Below are positions 24,690 to 41,654 of a stretch of DNA of 64,000 nucleotides, one piece after another; position 1 is the first letter of the stretch; each line of letters starts with the position of its first letter. Made by a program: the position numbers and the translations under genes. The notes beneath the pieces were generated by a model that was not told the DNA's origin, searched no databases, and saw nothing but the letters and a program-made list of their open reading frames with translations. The stretch is from Nymphaea colorata. Its lineage: Eukaryota; Streptophyta; Magnoliopsida; Nymphaeales; Nymphaeaceae. The stretch spans positions 2,599,544 to 2,663,543 of the forward strand of contig NC_045151.1 of assembly GCF_008831285.2 (NCBI RefSeq), read 5' to 3'.

Positions 24690-26499
24690 TGGACTTCCAC
24701 ATTTGAGTTCCTTTTCATAAGGATGACACATTTAGTTGCTGCTGTTCTAAACATGGTGGAAAAGATGGTGGTAGGAAGATTCTAATACTTGGTGAGGCAC
24801 GCTGCAACATTGTTCTTTGCTCATGTTCCTGTTCAAATTTTCAGTGTTTACTGGCTAGCAACACCAGAGTCAGAACGCCTTCGTGTTGAGATTTTTTGAA
24901 TGAAATCAAATAGTCATTATTATTCATTTTCTATTCTTGGGTGACAAGATGCAGGCTTCTGGTCAATCACCGCATCAGGAGTACTGTATGTTGGAATTCC
25001 AATTCCATTTAAATTGTTTGTATTGCTGAGACACAAGTTCCTATTGCTAAGAAAAAATAAATGCTGCTTTATTGTAGTGTCTGCTTGTGTAAAACGGCTG
25101 TGGGCATACATATTTTGTGCCTGTGCACTTGTGAGAATCGTTTGAAATGCTGCCATATTGGAACTGGAAGAGAATGATTAACATATATAACTGAGTTCAA
25201 TTACTTTGCTGTCTTGGTTCTAGCTCTTTTTGGCAGACTATGAGATGGGTTCGGATATGTTACATTGGATGCTTAAGTTAGTTGCAAGTTGGGTTGTCAT
25301 AGTTGGTATTAGAGCCAAGGCTTGGGCTTCCCTCCAAATTTCCAATATGTGAGGATATGTTCTACATTCACATATTAGAGTCACTGTGCTCATGACATCC
25401 CATTCCTAGGAGCAATTGGACAATAGTCCTATATTGAAACTTTTGTAAGCAATCGAGCCTGCAATTTGGGAATGCTGTAGCCATGGATATCCCAACATTG
25501 AACCGGCAATGAGATTAATATGCTTGGAAGTAATCTCAAAAGGTGGATCATAAGGTGCATCAACGTCTAGCAGAAGTCTATCTATTTTTGATTGAAAGGA
25601 AACAAAGTTTTTTTGCATGTTTAATCAAAATGAGGAGTAAGTCCTACATGAAGAGTTCTTTTTGTTTGATAGAAACAAGAAAGATCAAGCACTTTTGACA
25701 ATTTTTTTGCTGAAAGCAAAAGTTTTGTCTAGTTATTAAACAAGGCCTAAAGGACTACTGCAGAAACTGGGGCTGATCCAAACAAGTGTTGATCAAGGAG
25801 TTCAGTTAGTTCAGTCAGGCATCGTTTCCCGGCATGCAACATAGGGACGACAATGAAGAATGATATGGATAGAAAATAAGACGCAAGCACAAACCTGAAA
25901 TTACATAAGTCCATTTTCCCCTTTTTTTCTAACAACAACTAAGCGTGGGGCTTCAACAGGAAAATATGAAGCAACTAAGGTTGGTAATGAATAACAAGGT
26001 AGAGTTGGTAAGTGGTTTTGCCATCTACAAAGGATATAATAAACACTTGCATTTTTCTTTTCCTTTTTTCTAGTCTTGCAGGAAGCACACGCTAGTTTGA
26101 AATTACTTCAGTACAACTAAACTTTTGATAATAATAAATAATTACAATATGACTCCTGACATAATTAGGTAATGCTAAGGTATGATGAAAAATAGCAAAC
26201 GTGGGAATAACTTATCATCGGGATGTTCTAGTCATTTTAGCTCATTAACTCGGCCTTTGTTAGTAATTAACTCAGGGTATAGTGAGTGAAGGTTGTTTCT
26301 GTTTAACGACCATTAGGTGTGGTTTTCAGAGTACAAGAAACTTGAATTGTCTTGTTTATCACCGATATCAGCAATTCCTTGTGAAGTTCTGCCGACGACT
26401 CCATAATTCTGAGCTGAAATAGGAAAATACAATCCCCCTTTTTAATTACTGTATAATATATCATTATAAATATTCCATCCACCTTCTTGACTTTGGAAG
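24690..26499. other. Convergent intergenic region
   Basis: This stretch lies between the 3' ends of the plus-strand ESF2 gene and the minus-strand transporter gene. No ORF resembling a protein was seen. It should contain both 3' UTRs and polyadenylation sites, which I cannot place with confidence. Confidence 0.5.
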
Positions 26500-31748
<5,249 letters not shown>

Positions 31749-32939
31749 TGCAGCAACTACGACAAAACAGGACAGCCCTCACGACAGAATAACATCAGTT
31801 TTCAGCGCTACCCAATACATGTATAGCGCGTTTGTTGGGTGACTATGTGGCCCCTCATATTGGAAAAGGATGTGAACGAGTCCACTTATTACTGACCTCA
31901 TCTCAGATTCATCGTCTGGTTCCATCTGGCCTTGATTCATACTTGGTTTGCAGTTTTATGACTGAATCTGGCTTCAAATTTCAGATCCAAGAAGTTCATT
32001 AAGATCCAAACTCTTTACTTGAAGATATCATATCTTATGCCAGTTGGGTGCAAATTGAATTTAGAAGACTTAATTGAGTACTTGGAATTCCAATATGAAT
32101 CCGAATTCAATTGGGTGAGATCTGATTAAGTAGAAGGAAATTAAATGCTGTACTTGGAATTCGAACATGAATACGAATTCAATTGGATGAGATCTGATTC
32201 AGTAGAAGGGTGCACCGGATAATTGAGGACGACCAAAGGGTACACGTCTTCCCATGCACCTTTATTGGTGAGGAGGCTCATCTTGAACAATTCAATTTGT
32301 ATATATTATTTGATCACGTGTTGGACCTATCACAAGCGACCACGACAGGGAATTCCAATGAACCTTTGTAATAAAAATGATTTTCTTTTTCACTTTTCCA
32401 TTTTATCCATATAAAAAATATTTTCAGAAGCGCGTTTGATAAACGCTATGGAATACTATTTCCTTTTATACCCACTGTTCTTGGTCTGGGACTTTTGTGT
32501 CCGCTTTGCACGGATGTTCTGTTCCGTGGTGTTCCAACGGATTCAAACAGCTTCGGAGGGATCCATTTCCTTTTATACCCTAATGTGGGTCGTAGGGTCG
32601 AAAACTGTTTTGGCATTTCTAAGTTGGAAGGGACATGGGCCGACCGATTCGTTGATGAATCAAACATAGTCCCCTTGGCGCTTCGTTCTTTCAATTCTTG
32701 AGATGTCAGGAAAAAGAAAATGCGCCATTCCTAGTGTTCCCTGTTAAACATGGTAAACATCACACATAAAAAGAAACAAACACCAAATATTTAAAGAGGT
32801 TCAGTCTTTAGATCTACGTCCTTTATTTTGGGACATGCATTAGATCTATAATTTTTGGACTTAGATTGGGTACATTTTTGGTAACGAGAATACAACGGTA
32901 GCTATTATTATATTTACATTTATGGTCATTTGAGATTGC
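31749..32939. other. Upstream region of the transporter gene
   Basis: This contains the presumed minus-strand promoter. No TATA box was assigned confidently. A 72-bp tandem repeat lies at 32078-32209. From about 32426 the words CGTTTGATAA and a doubled TTTCCTTTTATACCC suggest a degraded MITE-like element. Confidence 0.4.
32078..32209. repeat. 72-bp tandem repeat
   Basis: The unit GTACTTGGAATTC...GAATTCAATTGG...GAGATCTGATT...AGTAGAAGG begins at 32078 and at 32150, with a few substitutions between copies. It lies 330 bp or more upstream of the transporter start codon. Confidence 0.8.
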
Positions 32940-34370
32940 GCCAGCCTCTTCTTCATGTGTTTCACGCTATCTCAATTTCACATGCCCTCGCAAGCTAATC
33001 TCCCATAGATTGAGCTTGGATGTGAAGTCATGGAATTTAAATCCCGGTGGAGCCTTAGTAAAGTTATCGGCAACAAGATTATTTGAGTTGACATTCTGTA
33101 CTTTCAAATCTTGATTTACAACCTTTCCTCTTATAAAGTGATAGTCAATCTGGACATGTTTGGTTTTGGCATGAAAAATAGGATTTGCAGCAAGACATGT
33201 AGCTCCAAGATTGTCTCACCATAGGATTGGGTTTTTGATCCAATGTAATTCCTAATTCTTTTAAAAAAGATTGGACACATACAAGTTCAAAACTAGCTCT
33301 TGCAAGAGCTTTATACTCAGCTTATGTGGATGATCTCACCACTATTCTTTGCTTGGACGATGCCTATGATATCACATTTTTGCCTAAATAGGTAACATAT
33401 CCTTTTGTGGATCATCAGCCATTAGGACAACCTGCCTAATTTGCATCAGAATAGATATAGTTTAGATTCAAATTCTTCATTTTAGGGTTTGTTTAACCAA
33501 TTTTCAATGCTCTTCTATGGATCCTGCATATATTGACAAGCTTTATTCACCACATATGTAATGTGGGGTCAGGTGAGAGTAGCATTTTGGAGCGGGCCAA
33601 CAACTTTTCAATACATAGTTTCGTCCTTAAACTTGGTTGCTTCATATCTAGAAAAGGTAAGTTAGCAACTACATGCGTCATTATAGCTTTGCATCCGGCA
33701 TTCCTCTTTTTGCTAAAAGATCTGAAATGCATTTTCTTTGCGTCAATAAAAGGCCTTTGTCATGATCAATGTTTTCAACTCCAAGGAACAAACGAAGTTG
33801 TCTAAGATCCTATATAAAAAAAAGCTGTTCCAAAAGATTCCCTTAATCTTTGAACTTCTTTAGACAACCTTTCTATTATTATGATATCATCGACATTTGT
33901 CAACACCTATATAGATTCCCCTTTACTCTGTTTGATAAACAATGAAGTATCATACTTATTTATTTAAAAACGAGACAAGTTAAAATTTGTTTTTGAACCC
34001 AAGAGATTGCTCCATGAAAACTGTTTCTTTGAGAAATCCATAAAGAAAAGCATTCACATCAAGTTGACGAATGTCCCAACCTCATGTAACTGCAATAGCA
34101 ATAACTGTTCTGGCAGTGGTGGGTTTTATGGAAAGACTAAATGTCTCAGCATAATCAATTTCTTCTTGTTGATTAAACCGTTCTGCGACAAGTCTAGCTT
34201 TGCATCTAGCAATTAGACCATCTTATTTAAACACCAATTTGCAGCCTATAATATTATCGCCTTTCTTTTTAGGTCCTAATATCCATGTTTGGTTTTTGTG
34301 AAGTGCTGCAATTTCTTCTTGCATAGCTCTAACCCATTTGGGTTTGTGGAGAATATAAACATGAACCGTG

Positions 34371-34580
34371 GGGTTCAACTTCTTCCTTGAGGCATGCTGA
34401 GCATAAAAGTCTTAGGGGGACTCTAGTTAGTTCTATGGATCGTCCCATCCATAGAGCGTGCCAACCTTGTGGTTTGGGTTCAACTTCTTCCCTTGAGGCA
34501 TGCTGAGCATAAAAAGTCTCAGGGACTCTAGTTAGTTCTATCGATAGTCCCATCCATAGAGCGTGTCAACGTTGTGGTGA
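34371..34580. repeat. 105-bp tandem duplication within the Copia remnant
   Basis: GGGTTCAACTTCTTCC begins at 34371 and 34476. Both units continue through GAGGCATGCTGAGCATAAAA and CCCATCCATAGAGCGTG with scattered differences. Confidence 0.88.
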
Positions 34581-35035
34581 GTTCTAGTGGGCACCTTTAT
34601 TGAAATCTCCTCCACAATATCAAGACAAAGCTGGTCACCATGGAAGGTGGTGGAGTCATTGATATTGGAGCGAGGGGTCAACCCATGTGAGATATGATTG
34701 TCTTCTTCTCTAGAATTGTCCTTTTCTCTATGGCTGCTAGACGTGTCATTAGATAGGTGTCATGTTATTTCTATTGGGTGAGACGGATGTAGATGGCTGA
34801 GTTCCATCAGCATCAGCATTAAAGTTGAGAAGACACCTCTGGTTTCTACCAACTGCACATGGTGCATGGAGGATTTTTCAAAGCTTTGTTTTGTTTATCA
34901 ATCCACACATAATTTCTTCTTCAGGAGTTTGAGTATGTTTAGTTTGAGTATTTTGAAACAAGATGCTATCTTCATTGAACATGGCCAGAAATGTAAATCT
35001 TTTTGTTGACTGGATTAAACACATGTACCCTTCAT

Positions 35036-35231
35036 AGGGATGGAGGTAAACATTTTTGATGAAGAGGGTCGAATTAAAGTTTCTAAATTTTGACTTAGAA
35101 CATAATATCATTTTTTAAAATTTTTATATAAAACAAATGAATTTTTCTAAAGTTTACATGTAAAATTTTTATTTTTATTTTTTTGTGGTGAGGCCAGGGC
35201 CCTTGCCAGCCCTACCATGGCTCTGCTCCTG
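35036..35231 (-). mobile_element. hAT-like MITE, family A
   Basis: A 196-bp element flanked by CCCTTCAT (35028-35035) and CCCTTCGT (35232-35239), an 8-bp target duplication with one mismatch. The reverse complement begins CAGGAGCAGAGCCATGG. It shares its AT-rich core (GTCAAAATTTAGAAACTTTA) with the element at 56854-57040. It is inserted in the decayed Copia. Confidence 0.72.
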
Positions 35232-35960
35232 CCCTTCGTGCTGATATTCATACCCAATCAATAAGCATAGTTTGGATTTTGGCTTCATCTTGTTGTTCCC
35301 ATCGGCGCCAGTAGAGGGTAACATGTACAACCGAAGACCAGCAAATGATCATAACATAAGGTTCGTTTTAAAAGAAGTTCATAAGGTGTTTGGCTGTGCC
35401 CGGTTTATGAGGTAAACCACAGTTCTAAAAGCATCAGTCCACAAGTTCTTTGTAAACTAGATTGAACTAAGAGGGTCATGCCGGGTTTCCACAACATGAC
35501 AGTGTTTTCTTTCCACTACCTCATTTTGGTGACGAGAGTACGTGGACAAGAGAACCACCGCTCAATGCGCTAGCCAAAAAATCAGCAAGGAATTCACTAC
35601 TTGCTTTACAATGACAAATTTTGATGGGCAATCCTATCTGTTTCTCCACAATCAATTTAGAATTTTGAAAACACCCACTAACATCAGATTTAAGCTTTAT
35701 CGAAAATTGCCAACTAAAATGCGACAAATCATCAACCAATAATAAATAGTAACAATAGCCTTCTTGTGTTTCATAAGGACCTGCCCCCTATAAATCTGCA
35801 TGTATAATCTCAAGTGCAATAGAGACGAAGTTGAAGGGAGTAACTGTAAGTTTAACGATATTCCCAAAAAGTCGACTCTGGGGATAAAAAGAAAGAGGGA
35901 GGAACTTCAGCTTCTTTGAGAGTGACCACAAACACAGGATAATTTGTCTTAATCATGCCT

Positions 35961-37523
35961 TATTCAAGGAACTCATATGTACCTCTTCAATTCTCTAGTT
36001 TGTAAACACGCATTCTTTTTAAATAAAAATTGATTGATTTATTTTTTATTGTGGCTTCCTCCATTTTACATTCAAATCCTTGCTCTCATGATAAAATACT
36101 TTAGCTTAGTGAATGAGCACCAAAGGTTCAATTCTCACGGTTAGTTGAGTGCTGTATTCATCGTTCCTAGTGAAACTGACATGCATGTTAGTCACTATTC
36201 ATTACTTCGTATTGAACTATTTATTCTCATTGTTAAATTATTTTTAAATTAATTAAAAAAGATTTTTTTTTTTAAGTTCGTCTCTACCCAAAATCATTTA
36301 GACCATGAATAGTTTATATGACCCTCCGTTTTACATCCTAGGGTTGATATCCATCCTTCTGTTAATCACCATCCAGATAAGTTAAGCTCAAATTCTAAAT
36401 ATATATATTGAACTAAAACATGAATTATATATATATATATATAAAATTAGAGTCTATAAACATCTTAGGAGGCCCATATTTTGTTTAAAACGTTTCTTTT
36501 AATGCAAATTTAAGTGTACTGGCTTTTATCCCTTAACGCAAATGGTCTGGTATGTATTACTCATATATTTATGATGGAACCAATTGGCTTGAGACTTGTC
36601 TTCTACTAAAAAGTAGATGTAGATAATGTCCATAAGGTTAAGTAGGTGGAAGTGCTTCCAGGTGTACCTTATCATTAATTTATATGTAACAAAAAGGCAA
36701 CCCAATCGTTGAGAACTCCAGTGTGAACAACTCAAATAATTTTGTCTTTCCATGAGTGCCCACTTTCGAGCATTAATTAAAGAAGATAGTATCATAATTA
36801 TCTTCTCATATGTTATTTTAATATTTGGTCCACATGAACTTAAGTTCTTGGGTCCCAACTTGTTTTTCTAAGAGCTTTATTTGAAAGACGGAGTTTGCAG
36901 GATTGGCAACTAATTGCTTGATTTTCAAGATTGGCAACTGAAAGCTACTTAATATCTGAGCTAGTTAGAAGGAACCAAATTGAGTAATAAATGACAACAA
37001 GCATTCCCTGACCAATATTGAACAAGACGTGTCCTGACAAACTAAATTAATAGCAATAGAAGGATGAGATAGATCAAACAAACGGGGAAAGACAAACTTG
37101 GAATGAGACTTTGCTGCAAGAAAATGCTCCCCAAAAAAGTTCGATATAAGTAGCAAGCTATATGTATGCAGTTAGTTTTAACTGCCATATATACAGATTA
37201 AGTTGATCAGTTCGAGATCGATTGCTGGTTTGCCCCTTATAGTTCTTATTTTTGATGATAAGAACATATGCGGCCACGTTCGATTTACCTTCCCCACAAG
37301 GAACGGAAGTGTCCATGTGTGCTTGGCTTACCATAGAAAAGTGTGGCAGTGGAAAATGATCGATATCAGCCATTCAATGCATGTCTACAAGAATCAACAA
37401 ATATATACATATATATATATATATATCCAACTAGAACTATTACATTCAAAAAATTAAATTATCACAGTTTTAAGGATAAATAAGGCAGTAGTATGAGTAC
37501 TTGATAAAGGCCATAACAAATAT
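35961..37523. other. Intergenic, AT-rich, no gene seen
   Basis: No coding similarity was noted. Short (TA)n tracts occur at about 36423-36443 and 37404-37427. Confidence 0.5.
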
Positions 37524-37963
37524 TAGGGATGTCAATAGATCAGATTTGGATCAGATATACCCTTAATCATATTCGTTTTTTTTTGGTTATTTACGTATTC
37601 AGATTCGAATACGAATACAGAAAAGTCATATTTGAATTCGAAATCCGAATTTACAATCCGAATTTGATTTTTATATGTCTGAATCTGAATATGAATTTTG
37701 AACAGAATTTTGCCAATTTTCAAAATCTAATAACATTAGATATAAGATATTTATCTAAAAATGAATCTGATCCAAATCCATATCCGAATTCGATAGGATA
37801 TTTATGTATATTCGAATCCGATTCTGAATCCAATAGGATGCTATTTATTAAATCTGAATTTGATCCGATTTCTTAATTGGATATTAATTGTTATTCTATT
37901 TCCAATTTTTTCAAATTGGTTCGGCCAGATATCTGATTCAAATCGTATATTTTGACATCCCTA
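37524..37963. mobile_element. 440-bp hAT-like MITE
   Basis: Terminal inverted repeats TAGGGATGTCAA at the left and TTGACATCCCTA at the right bound an AT-rich core of repeated GAATCCGAAT-type words. The flanks are ACAAATAT (37516-37523) and GCAAATAT (37964-37971), an 8-bp duplication with one mismatch, as expected for hAT elements. No transposase is encoded. Confidence 0.82.
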
Positions 37964-40264
37964 GCAAATATGTGTATTTAGAGAGAGAGATAGAGAGAGA
38001 ATGGGTAATATTATTCGACAAATACATTAATATCTGGGGAACTGGGGCTCTCCAATCCATTTTAACCGAATGGCCTCAACCCTGACCTTGCACTCTCTTT
38101 CTTCTCCCTTTCTTCTACCCACGATAAGATACGACCATCTGAGATAATGCCCCAAACTGTTATTAAATGTATATAATTATATAAAATTTATGTTATAAAG
38201 AAGCCAAATGTTGTTGTTAAAACAACTAAAAAATAAAAAGCTAGTGCTAAAAGCTATGTAAACCACCGGTGCATATATATATATATATCTCTTTTTTTTC
38301 CGACAACTGTTTTTTAAAAGCAATAAATTTTAAATTTTTTATCCATCAAGCAACATTTGCATCCTACTGATTCAAATTCCCCATATGTTTGTGTATGTTC
38401 TTCTTTAAGCATTAAAACTTATGAAAGTCACTTTTCAAATCAATACGGCATTGATTTCTAAAATACTTCATCTAATTTCGGGTCTAATTTTCACAAACAA
38501 TAAAAAAAGAACTGGTAGTTGCCTAAATTGGATATATACACTTGACAATATACCATAGACAAACCAAGGCCGCATGTGGTCATCAGCATCGGATCTAAGA
38601 TCTGAGGGTCGAAACTACTTTGAAATCTGGACTTTCAACAAACTGTGGATTAAATCCTAGTCGATCCAACTCAGGTGACAACTCTTATTCATATTGCCTA
38701 GTCCATCTGGACCCAGATCTTGTTGTGTTGGGAACAATTGGATCTTGTCCGCATCTGTGGGCTTTGGGATACAAGCCACATAGCCCCGCCAAGCGGTTCC
38801 GTTAGATCCAAATCTGATTGCCTTATGTTTTTAGCTTCAGTGAGGATTTTTTTCTCTTCTCAAGTGAAATGCCAACCCCTACGACCTTATAGACGAAAAA
38901 ATAAAGGGATGTCAATGGATCAGATTTGTATTAGATATTCACAAACTCAGATTCGAAATCAGACTCTAATACGAACCAAGAAAAGCTATATCCAAATCTG
39001 AATCCAAAATCAGATTTTACGATCCGGATCTGATCTGAGTCCGTTTTTTACATTTATGTCCGAATCCAAATTTTAAACTATATTTGTCTGTTTTTGAAAA
39101 TGTAAGACTATTGGATACAAGATATTTGTTCAAAACTAAATTTGATCCCAATGCGAATTCAAATCTGATCAGATGTTATTTCTTAAATCTGAACCTTAAG
39201 TGGTTTCTTAATTGGATATTAATTTTTTTTTATATTTAATTTTTTCGGAATGATTCCATCAGATATCTGATCCAAATCGAATATATTGTCATTCCTACTA
39301 ATGAACGTCACATACTCACATAAGCAATTTATTGATAATTAAGCATCTTTGACATATGCTCGTATAATAATCCTAAACATGCACAAAGAATGAATAACCA
39401 TCTTAGAATCCAAGACTTTTCTTGTCTTTCAAGAGGAATATTGAATGAGCCAGCAGCTTATGACCCATTACCTGAGAAAGAGTGCAAACCCCTTTTCGGT
39501 TCCTCCCGCTTTCGAGGTCATGAGCTGCATCTGTGTTAGTCATGACAACGATATACTCTTCAACTTGAGTGCTAAGCCTTATCACATAATTAGACGTGCC
39601 AAAATACAATGCCCATGAGAATCAAATCGGAGACGCGCCTCTTCACGTGCCCCTAACCCGACCAGCTATGTTCTATATGCTCATCGAGCCTATTGACCTT
39701 CTCTTCAATCAGTTGTATACATATGCTTGGATATTAGTTAATATTTTTAAAATTGGATCTTTAGCCACGGTACAGTACAGAGGAACCTTAAGCTTTAAGG
39801 GCTAGGATTTTTCATTTCTGGGTGTCTTGGATTGTGGAAAACTCAACATGGTTCAGCAAAGTGAGTTTGAGGAAGGAGATGGAGGAGTCAAGTTCTACAC
39901 ATGGCTGCCAGTAGCCAAGCAGGAACCCAATTCAGTGCAAGAATAACTCAGTAAGGGGCCTTTCTTTCAACCAGCAATCGCTGCGCCTCGATTTTACCTC
40001 ACTACCTGCGCCATTGCCCCAGTTCAAAACAAGTATAACTCAGTAGAGCCTTTCTAACCAGATGATGGTTGGAAAAAGCAAGGGTCTTGGGAGAATGATT
40101 TGAGATCATGATAATGCATTCTCGTTCACTTCATCTGACCTCTGCAAAGGCTACACTCTCTCTAGGATGTATCTCAGTCTAGAACTGATGTTTTAGGCAT
40201 TGTTATAAATATCGTTTTTTGGTATTAAATGACGAGGTTTTTGTTATAAATATCGTTTTTTGGT
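37964..40264. other. Intergenic with one MITE copy
   Basis: No gene is supported. It contains a second copy of the GGGATGTCAA-type MITE (38905-39297) and a short tandem repeat of GTTATAAATATCGTTTTTTGG (about 40202-40264). A 68-codon minus-strand ORF at 39403-39609 has no recognisable similarity. Confidence 0.45.
38905..39297. mobile_element. Second copy of the 440-bp MITE family
   Basis: It starts AGGGATGTCAATGGATCAG and ends ATTGTCATTCCTA. The internal word order matches 37524-37963 (for example TTCTTAATTGGATATTAATT near the right end of both). No clean target duplication is visible, and it is more diverged and about 45 bp shorter. Confidence 0.7.
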
Positions 40265-40860
40265 GTAATCTTGAAAGTTCAAGAAACTTGAACCTTTTCT
40301 TGTTTATAGCTAATATTAGGAGCCATCTAACCTTTTCATTTTGGAAGTCATTTTCCGGAAAAGAAGTGGTAGATCCACACATGATCAACAATCGGTCAAA
40401 CAGCAGAGGCGAAACCAGAAAATTTCTGTCTAAGGGGCACTATTCATATGATGTTAAATTTTTAAGGGGCAAAAATATATAAATGAAAAAAACTGTAATG
40501 AAATATCAACATGAAAATATTTTTTTTTTTGTTGGGGGCCCGTATGGGCGATTGCCCACACATTTTGCCCACACCTGCCTGCATGCTCGTGCAGAACCAA
40601 TAAGCTCTCTTCAAGGTTCAGATACATGGTGTCTAGCAGGGGGGAGTGGCCGCCCGGGCCATGAACCGGTTGAGCCCAGGAATTTTTTTTTTTACATTGA
40701 AAAAATCAATTTTTTTTATTTTGGCCCGACCGATCGCTCCTCGTCGCTCCTCTTAGCCCGACCTTAACCCGGCCCGCAAATCGTCTTGGTCCAACCCTAA
40801 AAAAAATCCTAGCTCCGCCCCTGGTGTCTAGGGTTTCGTGCATAGCTGAAGCAGGAGCCA
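40265..40860 (-). pseudogene. Decayed copy of the transporter gene 3' end
   Basis: Plus-strand 40269-40420 aligns with the 3' flank and final exon of the transporter gene (26333-26580): shared words include CAAGAAACTTGAA, TTGGAAGT and AAAGAAGTG(A/G)TAGATCC. Plus-strand 40603-40636 and 40832-40845 align with its exon 7, with GGTTCAGATACATGGTGTCTAG identical over more than 20 bases. Order and strand match the parent, about 14 kb away. The copy is interrupted by one MITE with a clean target duplication (40637-40823) and probably by another transposon segment (about 40412-40600). It is non-coding. Confidence 0.82.
40637..40823. mobile_element. hAT-like MITE nested in the transporter pseudogene
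   Basis: A 187-bp element flanked by a perfect 8-bp duplication GTGTCTAG (40629-40636 and 40824-40831). The left end is CAGGGGGGAG; the right end, reverse complemented, is CAGGGGCGGAG. The duplicated octamer is original exon-7 sequence of the parent gene, so the empty site can be read directly from 26949-26990. Confidence 0.9.
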
Positions 40861-41254
40861 GATCCAACTTATTTTGGATTATAATGAGACCTAACAGTTC
40901 GTTTAGAGTTCCGTCTTATGTTTTGGATTTTAATTGGTTATTTGGATCTTAGACTTGATGGTGAATATAAATATCATTAATGCAAGACAGATTAAGATTA
41001 ACGAACCCTAATCTGTCCGCACTCATGACTAAGCTAAACTATGCTTAAAACTAACTAAAACTCAAAGCAAATGACTAAACCAACAAGAAGAACAGAGGAA
41101 AACTAACAAAGCTTGCATGCCTTTCTATAGTTTGCATACGAGGAGGAGAGATGGTCCAACAATCAGGATCTCTTTCCAATAACAGCCACAGGTGGTGTAT
41201 TATTGAGAGAGCATTGAGGAATTTTCCATCCAAACTTGGATGAAAAAAATCTAA

Positions 41255-41292
<38 letters not shown>

Positions 41293-41654
41293 TAATGGGG
41301 CGACCACGATTTTGAAAAGAAAACAAAAAGTCGCTTGAAAGGGGTTGAGTTTCTCAACTGCATTCCCATCTTTGCTCTTTTTTTCCTCCTTCCCCTTCTC
41401 TCTGTTGAATACAAGCATCTCTCTGTTGAATACAAGCAGAGTCAGGTTCGCTTGAGCTTGACTCAAAAAACTCGAGCTTTATAGAACAGGCTTGAGCTCG
41501 ACTCGGTGATATCGCGTCGAGCTCGAGCTCGGACTCAAACTTAACTCACTTAATCAGTCTCGTTTCTTTTGAATCGCTTTACTCATTTAACTGGTTTCTT
41601 TTAACCAATTCAACTACAAGGTGTTGAATCGCTCGGACTCAAACAAGCCCGGAC
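40861..41654. other. Intergenic, repeat-rich
   Basis: No gene is seen. It includes a (TA)n tract at about 41257-41285 and, at 41450-41650, repeated GAGCTCGA/ACTCGAGCTT words, a common plant repeat signature also present near 12300-12480. Confidence 0.4.

Larger units (their letters stand above)
32940..35960 (-). mobile_element. Decayed Copia retrotransposon, antisense
   Basis: Reading the minus strand from 35950 downwards gives, through many stops and shifts: a pre-integrase/integrase start (LEIIHADL and YYLLLVDDLSHFSW near 35740); integrase pieces; an RT start (PKWVRAMQEEIAALHKNQTW near 34340); QLDVNAFLYG; an RT active site NVDDIIII (near 33895, with Asn for the usual Tyr); and RNase H words (AANPIFHAKTKHVQIDYHFI near 33190, then ADNFTKAPPGFKF). 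LTRs were not recognised. A MITE (35036-35231) and a tandem duplication (34371-34580) lie inside it. Its decay shows it is much older than the two other Copia copies here. Confidence 0.85.

Noticed and set aside
39403-39609. 68-codon minus-strand ORF
   Set aside because: No similarity or splice signals were seen. It lies amid MITE copies.
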